Source of the DNA: Desulforhabdus amnigena
GTDB lineage: Bacteria > Desulfobacterota > Syntrophobacteria > Syntrophobacterales > Syntrophobacteraceae
Direction: 5' to 3'
DNA: 64,000 bases
Assembly (NCBI RefSeq): GCF_027925305.1
Contig: NZ_BSDR01000001.1
Span: 1,081,001-1,145,000, forward strand
Below the pieces are notes generated by a model that worked only from the letters and a program-made list of their open reading frames with translations, was not told the origin of the DNA and did not search any database. A program made the translations under genes and the position numbers. This document shows positions 25,358 through 33,436 of the stretch, in pieces; position 1 is the first letter of the stretch, and each line of letters opens with the position of its first letter.

Positions 25358-26754
25358 TGATATCGGTAGAAAAAGAAGATTGGATCGAACTGATTCAAGC
25401 ACTCAAGAATATCAGTGAAAAAACATCCTCATGGGTCGACGTGGAGAGCGATACCGAGGAGATCGCTGAATCTCAAAAGCTCCTGCAGTCTTTTCATACT
25501 ACTGCCGCCATGTTGGGCCTCCAACAGCTGGAAGAGGCCGGTGTCGCCCTGGAAAAGTATTTGCTCAAGCCAAAGGAACCGGGGAGCAATGGAGAAGTTC
25601 CATCCAATTTCAATCTCGCTGTAGATGCCTTGCTGACCAGGCTCGAAAACACTCATGAAACGGAATATCACAACGTGTCGTGTGTTGAGGAAATCACCTC
25701 CATACTGGAGGGGGCTTTCCATGCTCCCCCGGAAAGCACAACCCTTGCGGAAAAGGATGTGCTCCCAACGCCGGAGTCTTTGACGGAATTATCCAAGGAA
25801 GAGACAAGACGGCAGGTAGCTGCTGGAGATGCGGATCACTCTGCCGCCGGTTTTGACGATCTGGATCAAATTGTATCCAAGCTCGGCGGACAGCTGATCA
25901 TAAACAGGGAAACTGCTGAAAATGGAAAAGGGTCTTTCCAACTCCATTTTCCATCGGACCCGGACATCTTGAAACGCATCGGGACATTGCTGGCGCCATG
26001 CGACCCCAATTCGCAGTTTGCTTCACAATTGAACAATCGAGACACCAAAGTGGAGGCAATCCTGACCGGTATCAAGAAATTTATGAACGCTCTTTCCAGC
26101 GGCAACCTTGCGGAGGCCCAGGAGATCCTGCTTTCTTTCCAGGAAAAACAGCAGCAGGCAGGACTTTTTGTGGAGATAGGAACTCTGGCCAGAGACCTGC
26201 ACAATTCCTTGAAGAGCTTTATGAACACTATGGATCCCGCCTTGAAGGACCTGGTTATGGACAAACTGCCGGACTCGGGCAACCGCCTGGAACATATTCT
26301 GCAAATCACGGAACATGCTGCGACCACCACCCTGGATCATGTTGAATCATTGCAGAAAAGAAATCAGATGGACCAGGCCAATCTGGAGAAACTCCAAAAG
26401 ATTCTATCCGGCCTCAAAGCCATCGGGGAACCCGCTCAGGCTCGTCTCACGGATAGCGGTACCCTACTCGATCAACTGAGTGCTTCTGCCATTCAAACCC
26501 GTGATGATTTGATCACGATACTCACCGCTCAAGATTATCAAGATCTGACGGGACAGATCATCTTGAAGATTATCAATTTATTGAACGATCTCCAGCTCAA
26601 AATGGTGAATCTCATTCGAACTTTCGGGGTGGCGATCGATGATCGGAAGAAGACCCAGTCGGAAGAATTGTATGGACCAGCACATCAAGGAAAACTGGGT
26701 GCACTCCATTCTCAGGATGATGTGGACAACCTGCTGGCTGAATTCGGTTTCTAA
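25354..26754 (+). CDS. cheZ: CheZ-type CheY-P phosphatase with long N-terminal extension
   Basis: 466 residues, over twice the 214 of enteric CheZ. The C-terminal half is CheZ: a long helical hairpin, the catalytic stretch AQDYQDLTGQ (D397 and Q401, equivalent to D143 and Q147 of E. coli) and the CheY-binding tail DDVDNLLAEFGF. The N-terminal part (about 1-110) is helical and resembles an Hpt domain with SFHTTAAMLGLQQLEEAG around H48, but it lacks the Lys-Gly after the His, so phosphorylation is doubtful. An acidic linker separates the halves. Translationally coupled to cheA. The fusion may dock CheZ to the receptor array, an inference. Confidence 0.9.
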   Translation: MMISVEKEDWIELIQALKNISEKTSSWVDVESDTEEIAESQKLLQSFHTTAAMLGLQQLEEAGVALEKYLLKPKEPGSNGEVPSNFNLAVDALLTRLENTHETEYHNVSCVEEITSILEGAFHAPPESTTLAEKDVLPTPESLTELSKEETRRQVAAGDADHSAAGFDDLDQIVSKLGGQLIINRETAENGKGSFQLHFPSDPDILKRIGTLLAPCDPNSQFASQLNNRDTKVEAILTGIKKFMNALSSGNLAEAQEILLSFQEKQQQAGLFVEIGTLARDLHNSLKSFMNTMDPALKDLVMDKLPDSGNRLEHILQITEHAATTTLDHVESLQKRNQMDQANLEKLQKILSGLKAIGEPAQARLTDSGTLLDQLSASAIQTRDDLITILTAQDYQDLTGQIILKIINLLNDLQLKMVNLIRTFGVAIDDRKKTQSEELYGPAHQGKLGALHSQDDVDNLLAEFGF

Positions 26755-26755
26755 G

Positions 26756-26895
26756 GGAGTTGGCGGATTCCAATATCCCGTTATTCGCCACGGAGACAAG
26801 GAGAGAACGGAGAAGATTTTGGAATTCTTAAGGGATTCCTCCGCGATTTCTGTGCCTCCGTGGTAAATGGGGATTTCAAGAGCGACTCACTCCCG
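26756..26895. repeat. CACGGAG-type repeat, family B, copy between cheZ and cheW
   Basis: About 140 bp: GGAGTTGGCGGATTCCAATA, TCCCGTTATTCGCCACGGAG, TTTTGGAATTCTTAAGGG, GATTTCTGTGCCTCCGTGGT, TTTCAAGAGCGACTCACTCC. It occupies nearly all of the space between the convergent cheZ and cheW genes. The inner arms pair as CACGGAG / CTCCGTG. Confidence 0.88.
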
Positions 26896-26940
26896 CCCCC
26901 TCGCCCCTATCCCTAAAGACGGGCAAGGGGGGTATACTCT

Positions 26941-27435
26941 TTATGCCGCGTTCAAGGCAAGGCAAAGTTCCTGGGCGGTAAGGATCTTATCGATAGCCAG
27001 GAGGATCTTGACACGGCCATCGGTTTTGGCCATTCCCAGGATATAATCCGTATCCAGTTTGGTTCCAAATTGTGGAGTTTCCTCTATATCGTCATTCCTG
27101 ATCTGCACCACCTCCGATACGGAATCCACAACGATACCCATCATGGTCGACCCGGAGTTGCTGAAAATCTCTACGACAATGATACAGGTGCGTTCGGTAT
27201 ACTCCTGGGAAGCCATTCCAAACTTGAGTCTCAGGTCTACCACCGGAATCACCTTGCCGCGCAGGTTTACAACGCCCTTAACAAAATCGGGAGTTTGAGG
27301 CACCGTTGTAATGGGCATCATCCCTATGATTTCTTTGACCTTCAGTATTTCTATTCCGTAGTCCTCATCTGCCAGGGTGAAAGTTAGATACTTTCCTCCT
27401 CTATCCATTTTGATCTTGCTCGTTTGATCTTCCAT
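26941..27435 (-). CDS. cheW: Chemotaxis coupling protein CheW
   Basis: 164 residues, CheW domain throughout: KYLTFTLADEDYGIEILKVK, KGVVNLRGKVIPVVDLRLKFG and GIVVDSVSEVVQI. It links receptors to CheA. Start choice: AAGGGAACGGG directly precedes the ATG at 27435; the open frame extends 86 codons further through a repeat and is not considered coding. The gene is on the opposite strand from cheA and convergent with cheZ. It has its own sigma-28 promoter candidate at 27684-27711, with a 149-bp repeat in the leader. Confidence 0.95.
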   Translation of the reverse strand: MEDQTSKIKMDRGGKYLTFTLADEDYGIEILKVKEIIGMMPITTVPQTPDFVKGVVNLRGKVIPVVDLRLKFGMASQEYTERTCIIVVEIFSNSGSTMMGIVVDSVSEVVQIRNDDIEETPQFGTKLDTDYILGMAKTDGRVKILLAIDKILTAQELCLALNAA

Positions 27436-27500
27436 CCCGTTCCCTTCATGACGATGTTGAAGATTCGAAACCGCCAGGGCATTACACCCCGGCAAGGTCT

Positions 27501-27649
27501 TAGAGACTGTCTGAAAATTCCTCTGCCTGGGAGCCGAACCTGCTTCGACTCCCCCCTTGAGGGGGGCCTGGAGGGTGTCAAGATTTGGCGAACAGGAAAA
27601 ACACCCCCCAAGCCCCCCCTCAAGGGGGGAATTTTGAGACAGCCTCTTA
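27501..27649. repeat. Repeat family D, full copy with terminal inverted repeats
   Basis: Left end TAGAGACTGTCTGAAAATTCC (first 20 bases 27501-27520) pairs with the right end GGAATTTTGAGACAGCCTC; about 18 of 21 positions match. Inside are CCCCCCTTGAGGGGGG and CCCCCCCTCAAGGGGGG palindromes and CAAGATTTGGCGAAC. It lies inside the predicted cheW leader. Confidence 0.85.
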
Positions 27650-27683
27650 CAGCAAAAATGCAAGGTCTGCATATCCTGAAGGT

Positions 27684-27711
27684 TTATCGGCATTGCCCGA
27701 GAAGGACTTTA
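27684..27711 (-). promoter_or_regulatory. Sigma-28 promoter candidate for cheW
   Basis: On the minus strand TAAAGTCC (27704-27711), 12 bp, GCCGATAA (27684-27691). The -10 is a perfect match to the FliA consensus and the -35 matches six of eight. The predicted start is near 27677, about 240 nt before the cheW ATG, the gap being filled by the family D repeat. Confidence 0.85.
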
Positions 27712-27739
27712 ACAAGGTTTTTCGAGGTGGTCAGAAACA

Positions 27740-28798
27740 TCATCCCTGTGCCTGACGGTCTTCGAGCATTGCGAGCGCCATGCCCTTTTCTTCTTTAAAT
27801 CTGGCCCTGACAGCGGCACGCACACTCGGAGTCGAAAGTCCGAACTTCGAAGCACGCATAGCATAAACGTTTTCTATTATTTGTTTTTCCGTGATCTCTT
27901 TTCCCGAAGATTGAATCCGCTCGACCGCCTCACTGAAAAGATTGGCCGCCCCATGAGGACCATGCTGAACGGCGGTGCTCCAAAGCACCTGTTGAAGCAC
28001 TCCGGATTGTGCGCTGATATCCACACCGGTTTTTTCCTGAATTTCATTTAGAGCAACATTGTAATGAGATTCTTGAATGAATTCTTCCTGCAGTTTCTCG
28101 AAACGAACCGGATCTTCTTGTGCAATTCGATTCCATTCCCTGGGCATACTTCCGTCAGTGCCTCCCGTATCGGCAGGGCCCGATTCCCGAAGTCTTGCAG
28201 ACCACTTAGGGGCATGCTTATCTAAAAATTCCAAAAAGTTCCGCAAGGTTCCCTGACGGGATGAAATCTGAAACATGCCATAGGAAGTTCCACCGTTTCT
28301 ATCGTACCCTATGGCCCCCACGCCGGCGCTGCCCGATTCGAATTGCGCAGACAAGGAACCCAGGTCATAGGAGCTTTTACTGTGTGAATGAATGGGCGAT
28401 TCCCCTGCAGCCGCCATAATCGGATTCCGGGACTTAAAATTCCCCATGCGGCCGGCCAGTTCGTAGGCTCTCAACACCATCCCGCCGCTCGAATGAGCCA
28501 TCGCCTGCAAAAAGGCCGAAGTCGCCAACTCTGCGAGACCCCCGCTCTGATTCGGCAAAGAGACGGCATCGTTTGAAAACTGTAAGACTGCATTCCGGCA
28601 AATGAAATGTCCCAAGGGTGGCTCAATCCCACGGCCGCCATCCGCTCCCGATGATTCTCTCCCCATATCGGTGCCGACCCGATTCAACACGGCGTCAAAC
28701 CGTTGTTCTCCTTTTGCATGCGGCAGGTAATTGCGAGTTTCGTCAACTTTTTCGCCGCTTGATCGTTGCCCTTGAGGAGCGGTGATTTTGAATGCCAT
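27740..28798 (-). CDS. Putative lysozyme-like peptidoglycan hydrolase
   Basis: 352 residues, no signal peptide. The N-terminal 140 residues are low-complexity and polar. The C-terminal domain has SLSAQFESGSAGVGAIGYD, then GGTSYGMFQISSRQGTL, a lysozyme/chitosanase-like active-site layout with E154 as the likely acid. QQVLWSTAVQHGPHGAANLF supports the same fold, seen in phage-type murein hydrolases. No Sec signal fits export through the flagellar apparatus, as with FlgJ. FlgJ in this cluster lacks a muramidase domain, so this protein may be the enzyme that opens the cell wall for the rod; this is inference. GAGGAG lies 6 bp before the ATG. Confidence 0.7.
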   Translation of the reverse strand: MAFKITAPQGQRSSGEKVDETRNYLPHAKGEQRFDAVLNRVGTDMGRESSGADGGRGIEPPLGHFICRNAVLQFSNDAVSLPNQSGGLAELATSAFLQAMAHSSGGMVLRAYELAGRMGNFKSRNPIMAAAGESPIHSHSKSSYDLGSLSAQFESGSAGVGAIGYDRNGGTSYGMFQISSRQGTLRNFLEFLDKHAPKWSARLRESGPADTGGTDGSMPREWNRIAQEDPVRFEKLQEEFIQESHYNVALNEIQEKTGVDISAQSGVLQQVLWSTAVQHGPHGAANLFSEAVERIQSSGKEITEKQIIENVYAMRASKFGLSTPSVRAAVRARFKEEKGMALAMLEDRQAQG

Positions 28799-28851
28799 GG
28801 ATGACTCCTCTCTACAAATATCCTTGCTTGCCTTGCTGAATGAGAAAACGA

Positions 28852-30522
28852 TTACAATACCAACACGTTGTTTCGGCCCCCGGTTTTCGCTTCATACAGG
28901 GCCCTGTCCGCACGATCAAAAACATCTTCCTCTTTCTGATCCAGGGGTTCGACCTGTGTCCCCCCGACGCTGATGCGAACGATTATCTGTTTGCCTTGAT
29001 AGAAGAAACGGGTTTTTTCGATGGAAGAGTGTATCTTTTCGGCGACTTTTTTCATGGCTTCTCGATCTGTTCCGGGAAGGATTACAACAAATTCATCCCC
29101 ACCGTAGCGACTCAAGAAGTCGGAAACACGCAAAATCCCCTTGACCTTGTTGATCACTTCCTTCAGACACAGGTCCCCCGCTGCGTGACCATAACTGTCG
29201 TTGACATTCTTGAAGTCATCCACATCCAGCAAGAGCATGGAAAAAACCTGCCCATAGCGGGTATAACGCTGAAATTCTTCTTTGAGCCGCTGTTCATAAG
29301 CCCTTCGGTTATGGATATTCGTGAGAGGATCAATGAAGGCTTCCCTCTCAAGATTCCTGGCCCTCTCCTGGATCTGATCGATTTCCGTTTTTACATTCTC
29401 TATTTTCTTTTGGAGTCCCCCCAGTTGCTCATGGGCCTCGGCCAGTCTTTTCTCGTCTTCTCGACGCTTCATTTCAAGAGCGGAACGGATCGTAGCTATT
29501 TTAGTGATCACCAGTTTTTTTAACTCACCCAAATCAGTACTGACATCCATGGACCGCTTCATATCATCCATCTGAGTTTCAATGATCAGATTGAAATCGG
29601 CATTTGCCTGGTGCGCCTGACGCCTGCCATTGAGAGAGGAAAAAAGATGACTTTCCATTTGTACGAGGTTTTCATTGATTTCTGAGATGAACTGAGCGAT
29701 TTGCTTGCGCTCTTCTGAAATGCTTTTGATGGAAAACTCTATAAAGGCAAGAATGTCTTTTTTTATTGAAAAAAGTTGCGAAGGATCGGCACTGCGTTTG
29801 ATTTTCTGTTGCAGTTCGGATAAACCGTTCACATCCCTTTTCCCCAGATCGTTTGTGACCACCTGAAGGACATCCAGGTAAATCTCTTGAAGTTCTTTCA
29901 GGTACAAGCCGCCGGGTTCTCCCGGTTCCCTGAGGTCCTTCGCTTTTTTGAAAAGTCTTCCCCAAACCGGGGAAGAGTGATTGGAGATAGCGGGGGGCAA
30001 CAGATCCTCCTCACCCAACTTTACAAAGATTTCCTTTATATTGCTGAGGGACTTCTCGAGGTCGGCCAAATCTGTGTCTTTGAACAATAAGGATTTGAAA
30101 TCGTTCAGGGCGCAGTAGAGCGAATCATTCGCCGATGCTTGAATCCACGTCAGGAAGGTGGACAAGGAACGTCTATAAAATGTTTGCAGTTGCTCCTTTT
30201 CCTCCTGAAGTTCTATCACGTGATTGAAAAGACGTTCTTTCTGAGACTTGAGGATAAGAATTTCATTCTTCATGGTTTTGAGTTCAGCTTTCGTTTGATC
30301 CGGACATTGTAAAGACAAACCATTGCAACAGGATATTTCCGATATCAGATGAAAAACATCCTCTCTCGCAGAAAGGGCCTGGCACAGAGAAGAAGATGCA
30401 AGCGGCCGGCGCTGTGCAGAGATCTCCTTTAAAGCTTCAATGACGATTTCCGACAACCTTCCCATATTTTTGCCAAGCTCTTGAGAATCCTGACCCCGCC
30501 CCATCGGCACTCCCTCATCCAT
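28852..30522 (-). CDS. Diguanylate cyclase with long coiled-coil N-terminus
   Basis: 556 residues, cytoplasmic. The GGDEF domain covers the last 170 residues: FIDPLTNIHNRRAYEQRL, LLDVDDFKNVNDSYGH and RYGGDEFVVILPG. The inhibitory I-site RVSD lies five residues before GGDEF, so product inhibition is expected. Residues 1-380 are almost wholly helical with several coiled coils (MKNEILILKSQKERLFNHVI, LQKKIENVKTEIDQIQERAR) and no known sensor. It makes c-di-GMP from two GTP. Possible starts at 30522 and 30504 are both supported by a ribosome binding site. It lies between the lysozyme-like gene and the four-Cys gene, same strand. It opposes the two HD-GYP proteins in the window. Confidence 0.92.
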   Translation of the reverse strand: MDEGVPMGRGQDSQELGKNMGRLSEIVIEALKEISAQRRPLASSSLCQALSAREDVFHLISEISCCNGLSLQCPDQTKAELKTMKNEILILKSQKERLFNHVIELQEEKEQLQTFYRRSLSTFLTWIQASANDSLYCALNDFKSLLFKDTDLADLEKSLSNIKEIFVKLGEEDLLPPAISNHSSPVWGRLFKKAKDLREPGEPGGLYLKELQEIYLDVLQVVTNDLGKRDVNGLSELQQKIKRSADPSQLFSIKKDILAFIEFSIKSISEERKQIAQFISEINENLVQMESHLFSSLNGRRQAHQANADFNLIIETQMDDMKRSMDVSTDLGELKKLVITKIATIRSALEMKRREDEKRLAEAHEQLGGLQKKIENVKTEIDQIQERARNLEREAFIDPLTNIHNRRAYEQRLKEEFQRYTRYGQVFSMLLLDVDDFKNVNDSYGHAAGDLCLKEVINKVKGILRVSDFLSRYGGDEFVVILPGTDREAMKKVAEKIHSSIEKTRFFYQGKQIIVRISVGGTQVEPLDQKEEDVFDRADRALYEAKTGGRNNVLVL

Positions 30523-30636
30523 CCCTTTGTCGGGTGGTCAAAGTCTTTTCCCTGCCCACCGTCATAGCCCCAGACATCACCCTGGTAGACAACACTCTGC
30601 TTTTGCCCACCAGACGGTAGAAGCCTCGTTGTCATT

Positions 30637-30822
30637 CTATGTCACCGGACTCACTTTGACCGGTTTCAATTCAAACAACTGACAGACCATTCCGGATGTC
30701 CCATGAACCAATGTATCGGGATACCGCCTGGAGCGTAGCCCCCAAGCCTTGCAGCCATACGGCAGGTTGCGATCCCATGTGATAAAAAAGTGCTTGCATT
30801 TTATACAGGTTATGTTTTTCAT
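30637..30822 (-). CDS. Small four-cysteine protein (putative zinc-binding)
   Basis: 61 residues: CIKCKHFFITWDRNLPYGCK, then SGMVCQLFE. The CxxC, C, C pattern fits one zinc site. Small proteins with this arrangement (CxxC-H-F/Y-T-W-D, PYGC, SG-x-x-C) are conserved near flagellar and other genes in deltaproteobacteria and are sometimes mislabelled uracil-DNA glycosylase. Function is not known. It lies divergently from the flgM operon and 115 bp upstream of the diguanylate cyclase. Confidence 0.75.
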   Translation of the reverse strand: MKNITCIKCKHFFITWDRNLPYGCKAWGLRSRRYPDTLVHGTSGMVCQLFELKPVKVSPVT

Positions 30823-30938
30823 TCCTCACTTCTCATGCAAAATTATTGATTGAAAATTGTGTGAAGGGGGGCGCTTTTTGTTTCTGTCTGTCCCGGATCT
30901 CACCAATGTTAAAAAGCGAATTTCGTGCCATTTTAAGC

Positions 30939-30952
30939 GCTTGTCGACAAGC
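30939..30952. promoter_or_regulatory. Perfect 14-bp palindrome in a divergent intergenic region
   Basis: GCTTGTCGACAAGC lies between the four-Cys gene and the flgM-operon gene, about 75 bp upstream of the sigma-28 -35 box. It could be an operator; nothing identifies the protein. Confidence 0.3.
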
Positions 30953-31025
30953 CATCCGCATAAATGAAGGATTTAAGAGATTGGAGGCTCGCTTCTCTTT
31001 GACCCGGGTAAACCGCATTTATTTT

Positions 31026-31052
31026 TTAAGTTTCCTATGCAGATGCCGATAA
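31026..31052 (+). promoter_or_regulatory. Sigma-28 promoter for the small gene-flgM operon
   Basis: TTAAGTTT (31026-31033), 11 bp, GCCGATAA (31045-31052): seven of eight and eight of eight matches, with the classic 11-bp spacing. The predicted start is near 31059, only about 16 nt before the next ATG, leaving room just for the GGAGGAG ribosome binding site. The best FliA promoter in the window. Confidence 0.9.
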
Positions 31053-31074
31053 TATTATCGTTGGAGGAGCTGAC

Positions 31075-31335
31075 ATGAGAATAACTTCCCATCTGGTGCA
31101 GAACGTAATTCGGAACTACAGCAAACAACTACAGCGTTCGAAACTTTCTGCCGGGTCGGACGTCCCTGACGCAGAACGCAAAAGAATGCCATCTGCAAAT
31201 GTCAGCATATCTGAAGAAGCCGGACGGCAAATGATTTTGCAGCATTTCGCATCCCAGACGAAAGACTTGAATGAATCCACTTACTGTGACGGGAATGACC
31301 AACTGACAATCACACTTCCGATTCCTGTAGATTGA
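31075..31335 (+). CDS. Small conserved flagellar-cluster protein
   Basis: 86 residues, no membrane segment. It contains LVQNVIRNYSKQLQRSKL, then VSISEEAGRQMILQHFASQT. No named family is recognised; small proteins of this look occur before flgM in deltaproteobacterial flagellar clusters. It has a strong sigma-28 promoter and a strong ribosome binding site (GGAGGAG, 7 bp). The stop is followed by flgM about 230 bp later, so the two are probably cotranscribed. Confidence 0.75.
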   Translation: MRITSHLVQNVIRNYSKQLQRSKLSAGSDVPDAERKRMPSANVSISEEAGRQMILQHFASQTKDLNESTYCDGNDQLTITLPIPVD

Positions 31336-31565
31336 GAAACAATTACAAAATGGTTAAAAATACAAAAATAAGAATGGCCATTTCCCGGAAGAAACCAGTT
31401 GGACTGAGGAGAAAAAATCACATCAGACCCTTTGTGATGGAGAAAGTCTTGGGGCAAAAAGGAAAAAAATTCCTACCTTTCAGAGCGAACTTGCTCCATA
31501 CTGTTTCCGGTAAGGCTTCCATCATCGCTCGGATACTCAAGAAAGAATTGAAGAGGCTTTACAAC

Positions 31566-31862
31566 ATGGACATCAAGCAACTCAACACCTATAGTGCTCC
31601 ACACATCGAACGCCCACAGGAAACGTTTCTTCGGAACAAATTGGAAGACAATGAGTCGGAAAACAAGACTCCAATGGTGACGCAGGACCGTGTGGAATTA
31701 TCCGATAAATACCAGGAAATGAACCGGCTGACGAAAGTCTCCATGGATCGGGAAGAAATTCGCACGGAGGTTGTAGACCATTATCGTAATCTCCTGAAGA
31801 ATGACGCGTATTCGATAGATGCTGAAAAGATTGCAGAAAAGATGATCTCTGAGCTGTTTTGA
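31566..31862 (+). CDS. flgM: Anti-sigma-28 factor FlgM
   Basis: 98 residues. The C-terminal FlgM region has DRVELSDKYQEMNRLTKVSM, REEIRTEVVDHYRNLLKNDA and AEKIAEKMISELF, the FliA-binding helices. The N-terminal half is polar and probably disordered, as required for export. FlgM holds FliA inactive until hook completion, then is exported. The frame stays open for 78 codons upstream, rich in Lys and Arg, up to the preceding stop, so a longer form is possible; the usual FlgM length favours the ATG at 31566. Expression from the sigma-28 promoter at 31.0 kb gives the expected feedback. Confidence 0.92.
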   Translation: MDIKQLNTYSAPHIERPQETFLRNKLEDNESENKTPMVTQDRVELSDKYQEMNRLTKVSMDREEIRTEVVDHYRNLLKNDAYSIDAEKIAEKMISELF

Positions 31863-32497
31863 TTTTCAACCCCATACGATCACGAAACCGCCAAAAATCA
31901 ACACGGCATGTCAGTAGATTGACAAACTGTTGGAGTTCAAAGCACCTGGATGTACGGCTGAAGCAGAGAGAATTCAGAGAATTCCTTGTCCCTATTTTCT
32001 TTTCCCGAGGCAGCGAAGCTTTCATGGCAACTCCCTTGTCTGCCCTTTGACGCTTCATAATGAACAGTTTCTTATCGTATATCCCTCTCATAAACGGAGC
32101 GGTTACAATAAAGAATGAAAAAGCGCAGATGGAAGATTGGATACTTATAGCGCGACAGGAATGGAACAAAGGAAGAGACGCGATTGTCTCCTCCTTTGTT
32201 CACCAAGAGATAAAGGAGTTGCAGAGAGAAAGCCGCCTACCCAGAGAGCAAGCAAATGATGTCTGAGTGTCTCACGCCATTCGCTTGAAAGTTCCCGCCA
32301 TAAAATCAGATCATTGAATCCTCAGTACAGCTCTACATTGAAAGGTGAACAAAATGCGGTTGCCGTCACCCTGGTGAAAGCTGGGATCCAGAAAAGCTTA
32401 ATTGACCTGGATTCCGACTTTCGTCGGAATGACGATGGATAGACTCCACCGATTTTGTACGCTTGTTTGTGTGGGGCTGCACTCAGCAAAGCTTATT
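31863..32497. other. Long gap between convergent flgM and flgL, with a family C repeat
   Basis: 635 bp. A family C repeat lies at 32365-32434 (GTCACCCTGGTGAAAGC, GGATCCAGAAAAGCTTAATT, GACCTGGATTCC, TTTCGTCGGAATGACGA), inverted relative to the copy at 33499-33611, so flgL is flanked by an inverted pair. A 45-residue frame at 32129-32266 (starts MEDWILIARQEWNKG) is open but has no ribosome binding site or family match. The rest shows nothing. Confidence 0.6.
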
Positions 32498-33412
32498 TTA
32501 CAAATACTGTGCCAAATTTAGGCCGTTGAGCATACTTGTGACTTGGAGCGCGGCCTGGTAGGCGGTTTGCTTTTGCTGCAATTGCAATATTGTTCGAACC
32601 ATATCGGCATCCTCTATCTGTGACAGGTTGGACTTTTGTCCTATTTCCATATCATCCAGGAAGTTCTGCCGCCGTTCGAGACCTGCCAGGCGGGACCCGA
32701 CTATAGAGGTTTGTTTGGAAAATCCTTCGATAGCCGTATCGATAAATTCCATCTCCTGGCTGATGGCATCCGTATCTCCATCCGCAATGGCCTTTCTGAG
32801 CTTGACAAGATGTTGCAAGCTGTTCTCCCCATCGCCTGCCGGGTCGTAAAGAAAAGTATCCGCTCCACTCACATTCACTTTCTGCTCACTGGATTCTCCC
32901 ACCCGAACCGTGAAGGTACCTTCTAAATTACTCTCAACCGAAATGGGATAATTGCTGTTTGCAGCATTGGCTTCAGAAAGATCGAAAGGCGGTTGCCCAC
33001 TGTTCACCGCAAAAAGATAGCGACCCTGATATTTCTGATTGCCAACCGATACGGCTTCTTCAAGGATCTGGTCCAATTCGGACAAATAGGCCGTGTCCTT
33101 TTCACTCAAAGTTCCATTGATCGATCCTATTGCGATTTCTTTTGCTCTTACAAACAAATCCGAAAGCTGATTCAAAGCATTCTCGGTGGCATTCCCCCAA
33201 CTGACGGCAAAATCAATATTCTTGGAGTATGCTTCAAGTTTTTTTAGCCCTTGTTTGATATCCATGGACCCAGCCCACCCCATGGGATCATCGGAAGGCT
33301 TTGCCAGTCGTTTTCCAGATGAAGCAGCAATTGACAACTGTGCCAGGTCGGCATTCAGTCTGCCAAGATTTGCAGCCGTTCCTTCGTGGCTGGACGCTAA
33401 AGTGACTCTCAT
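32498..33412 (-). CDS. flgL: Flagellar hook-filament junction protein FlgL (HAP3)
   Basis: 304 residues, flagellin-like ends. N-terminus MRVTLASSHEG, then AASSGKRLAKPSDDPMGWAGS; C-terminus MVRTILQLQQKQTAYQAALQ and VTSMLNGLNLAQYL. A variable middle holds LEGTFTVRVGESSEQKVNVS. It links FlgK to the filament. AGGGGG lies 5 bp before the ATG. Last gene of the flgF to flgL run; separated from flgK by 256 bp holding a nested pair of repeats. Confidence 0.95.
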   Translation of the reverse strand: MRVTLASSHEGTAANLGRLNADLAQLSIAASSGKRLAKPSDDPMGWAGSMDIKQGLKKLEAYSKNIDFAVSWGNATENALNQLSDLFVRAKEIAIGSINGTLSEKDTAYLSELDQILEEAVSVGNQKYQGRYLFAVNSGQPPFDLSEANAANSNYPISVESNLEGTFTVRVGESSEQKVNVSGADTFLYDPAGDGENSLQHLVKLRKAIADGDTDAISQEMEFIDTAIEGFSKQTSIVGSRLAGLERRQNFLDDMEIGQKSNLSQIEDADMVRTILQLQQKQTAYQAALQVTSMLNGLNLAQYL

Positions 33413-33436
33413 GGGTGCCCCCTCTTTCTTTTCTTA

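Noticed and set aside
32129-32266. 45-residue frame between flgM and flgL
   Set aside because: No ribosome binding site, no family match, surrounded by repeat debris. Kept only as a note in the gap entry.
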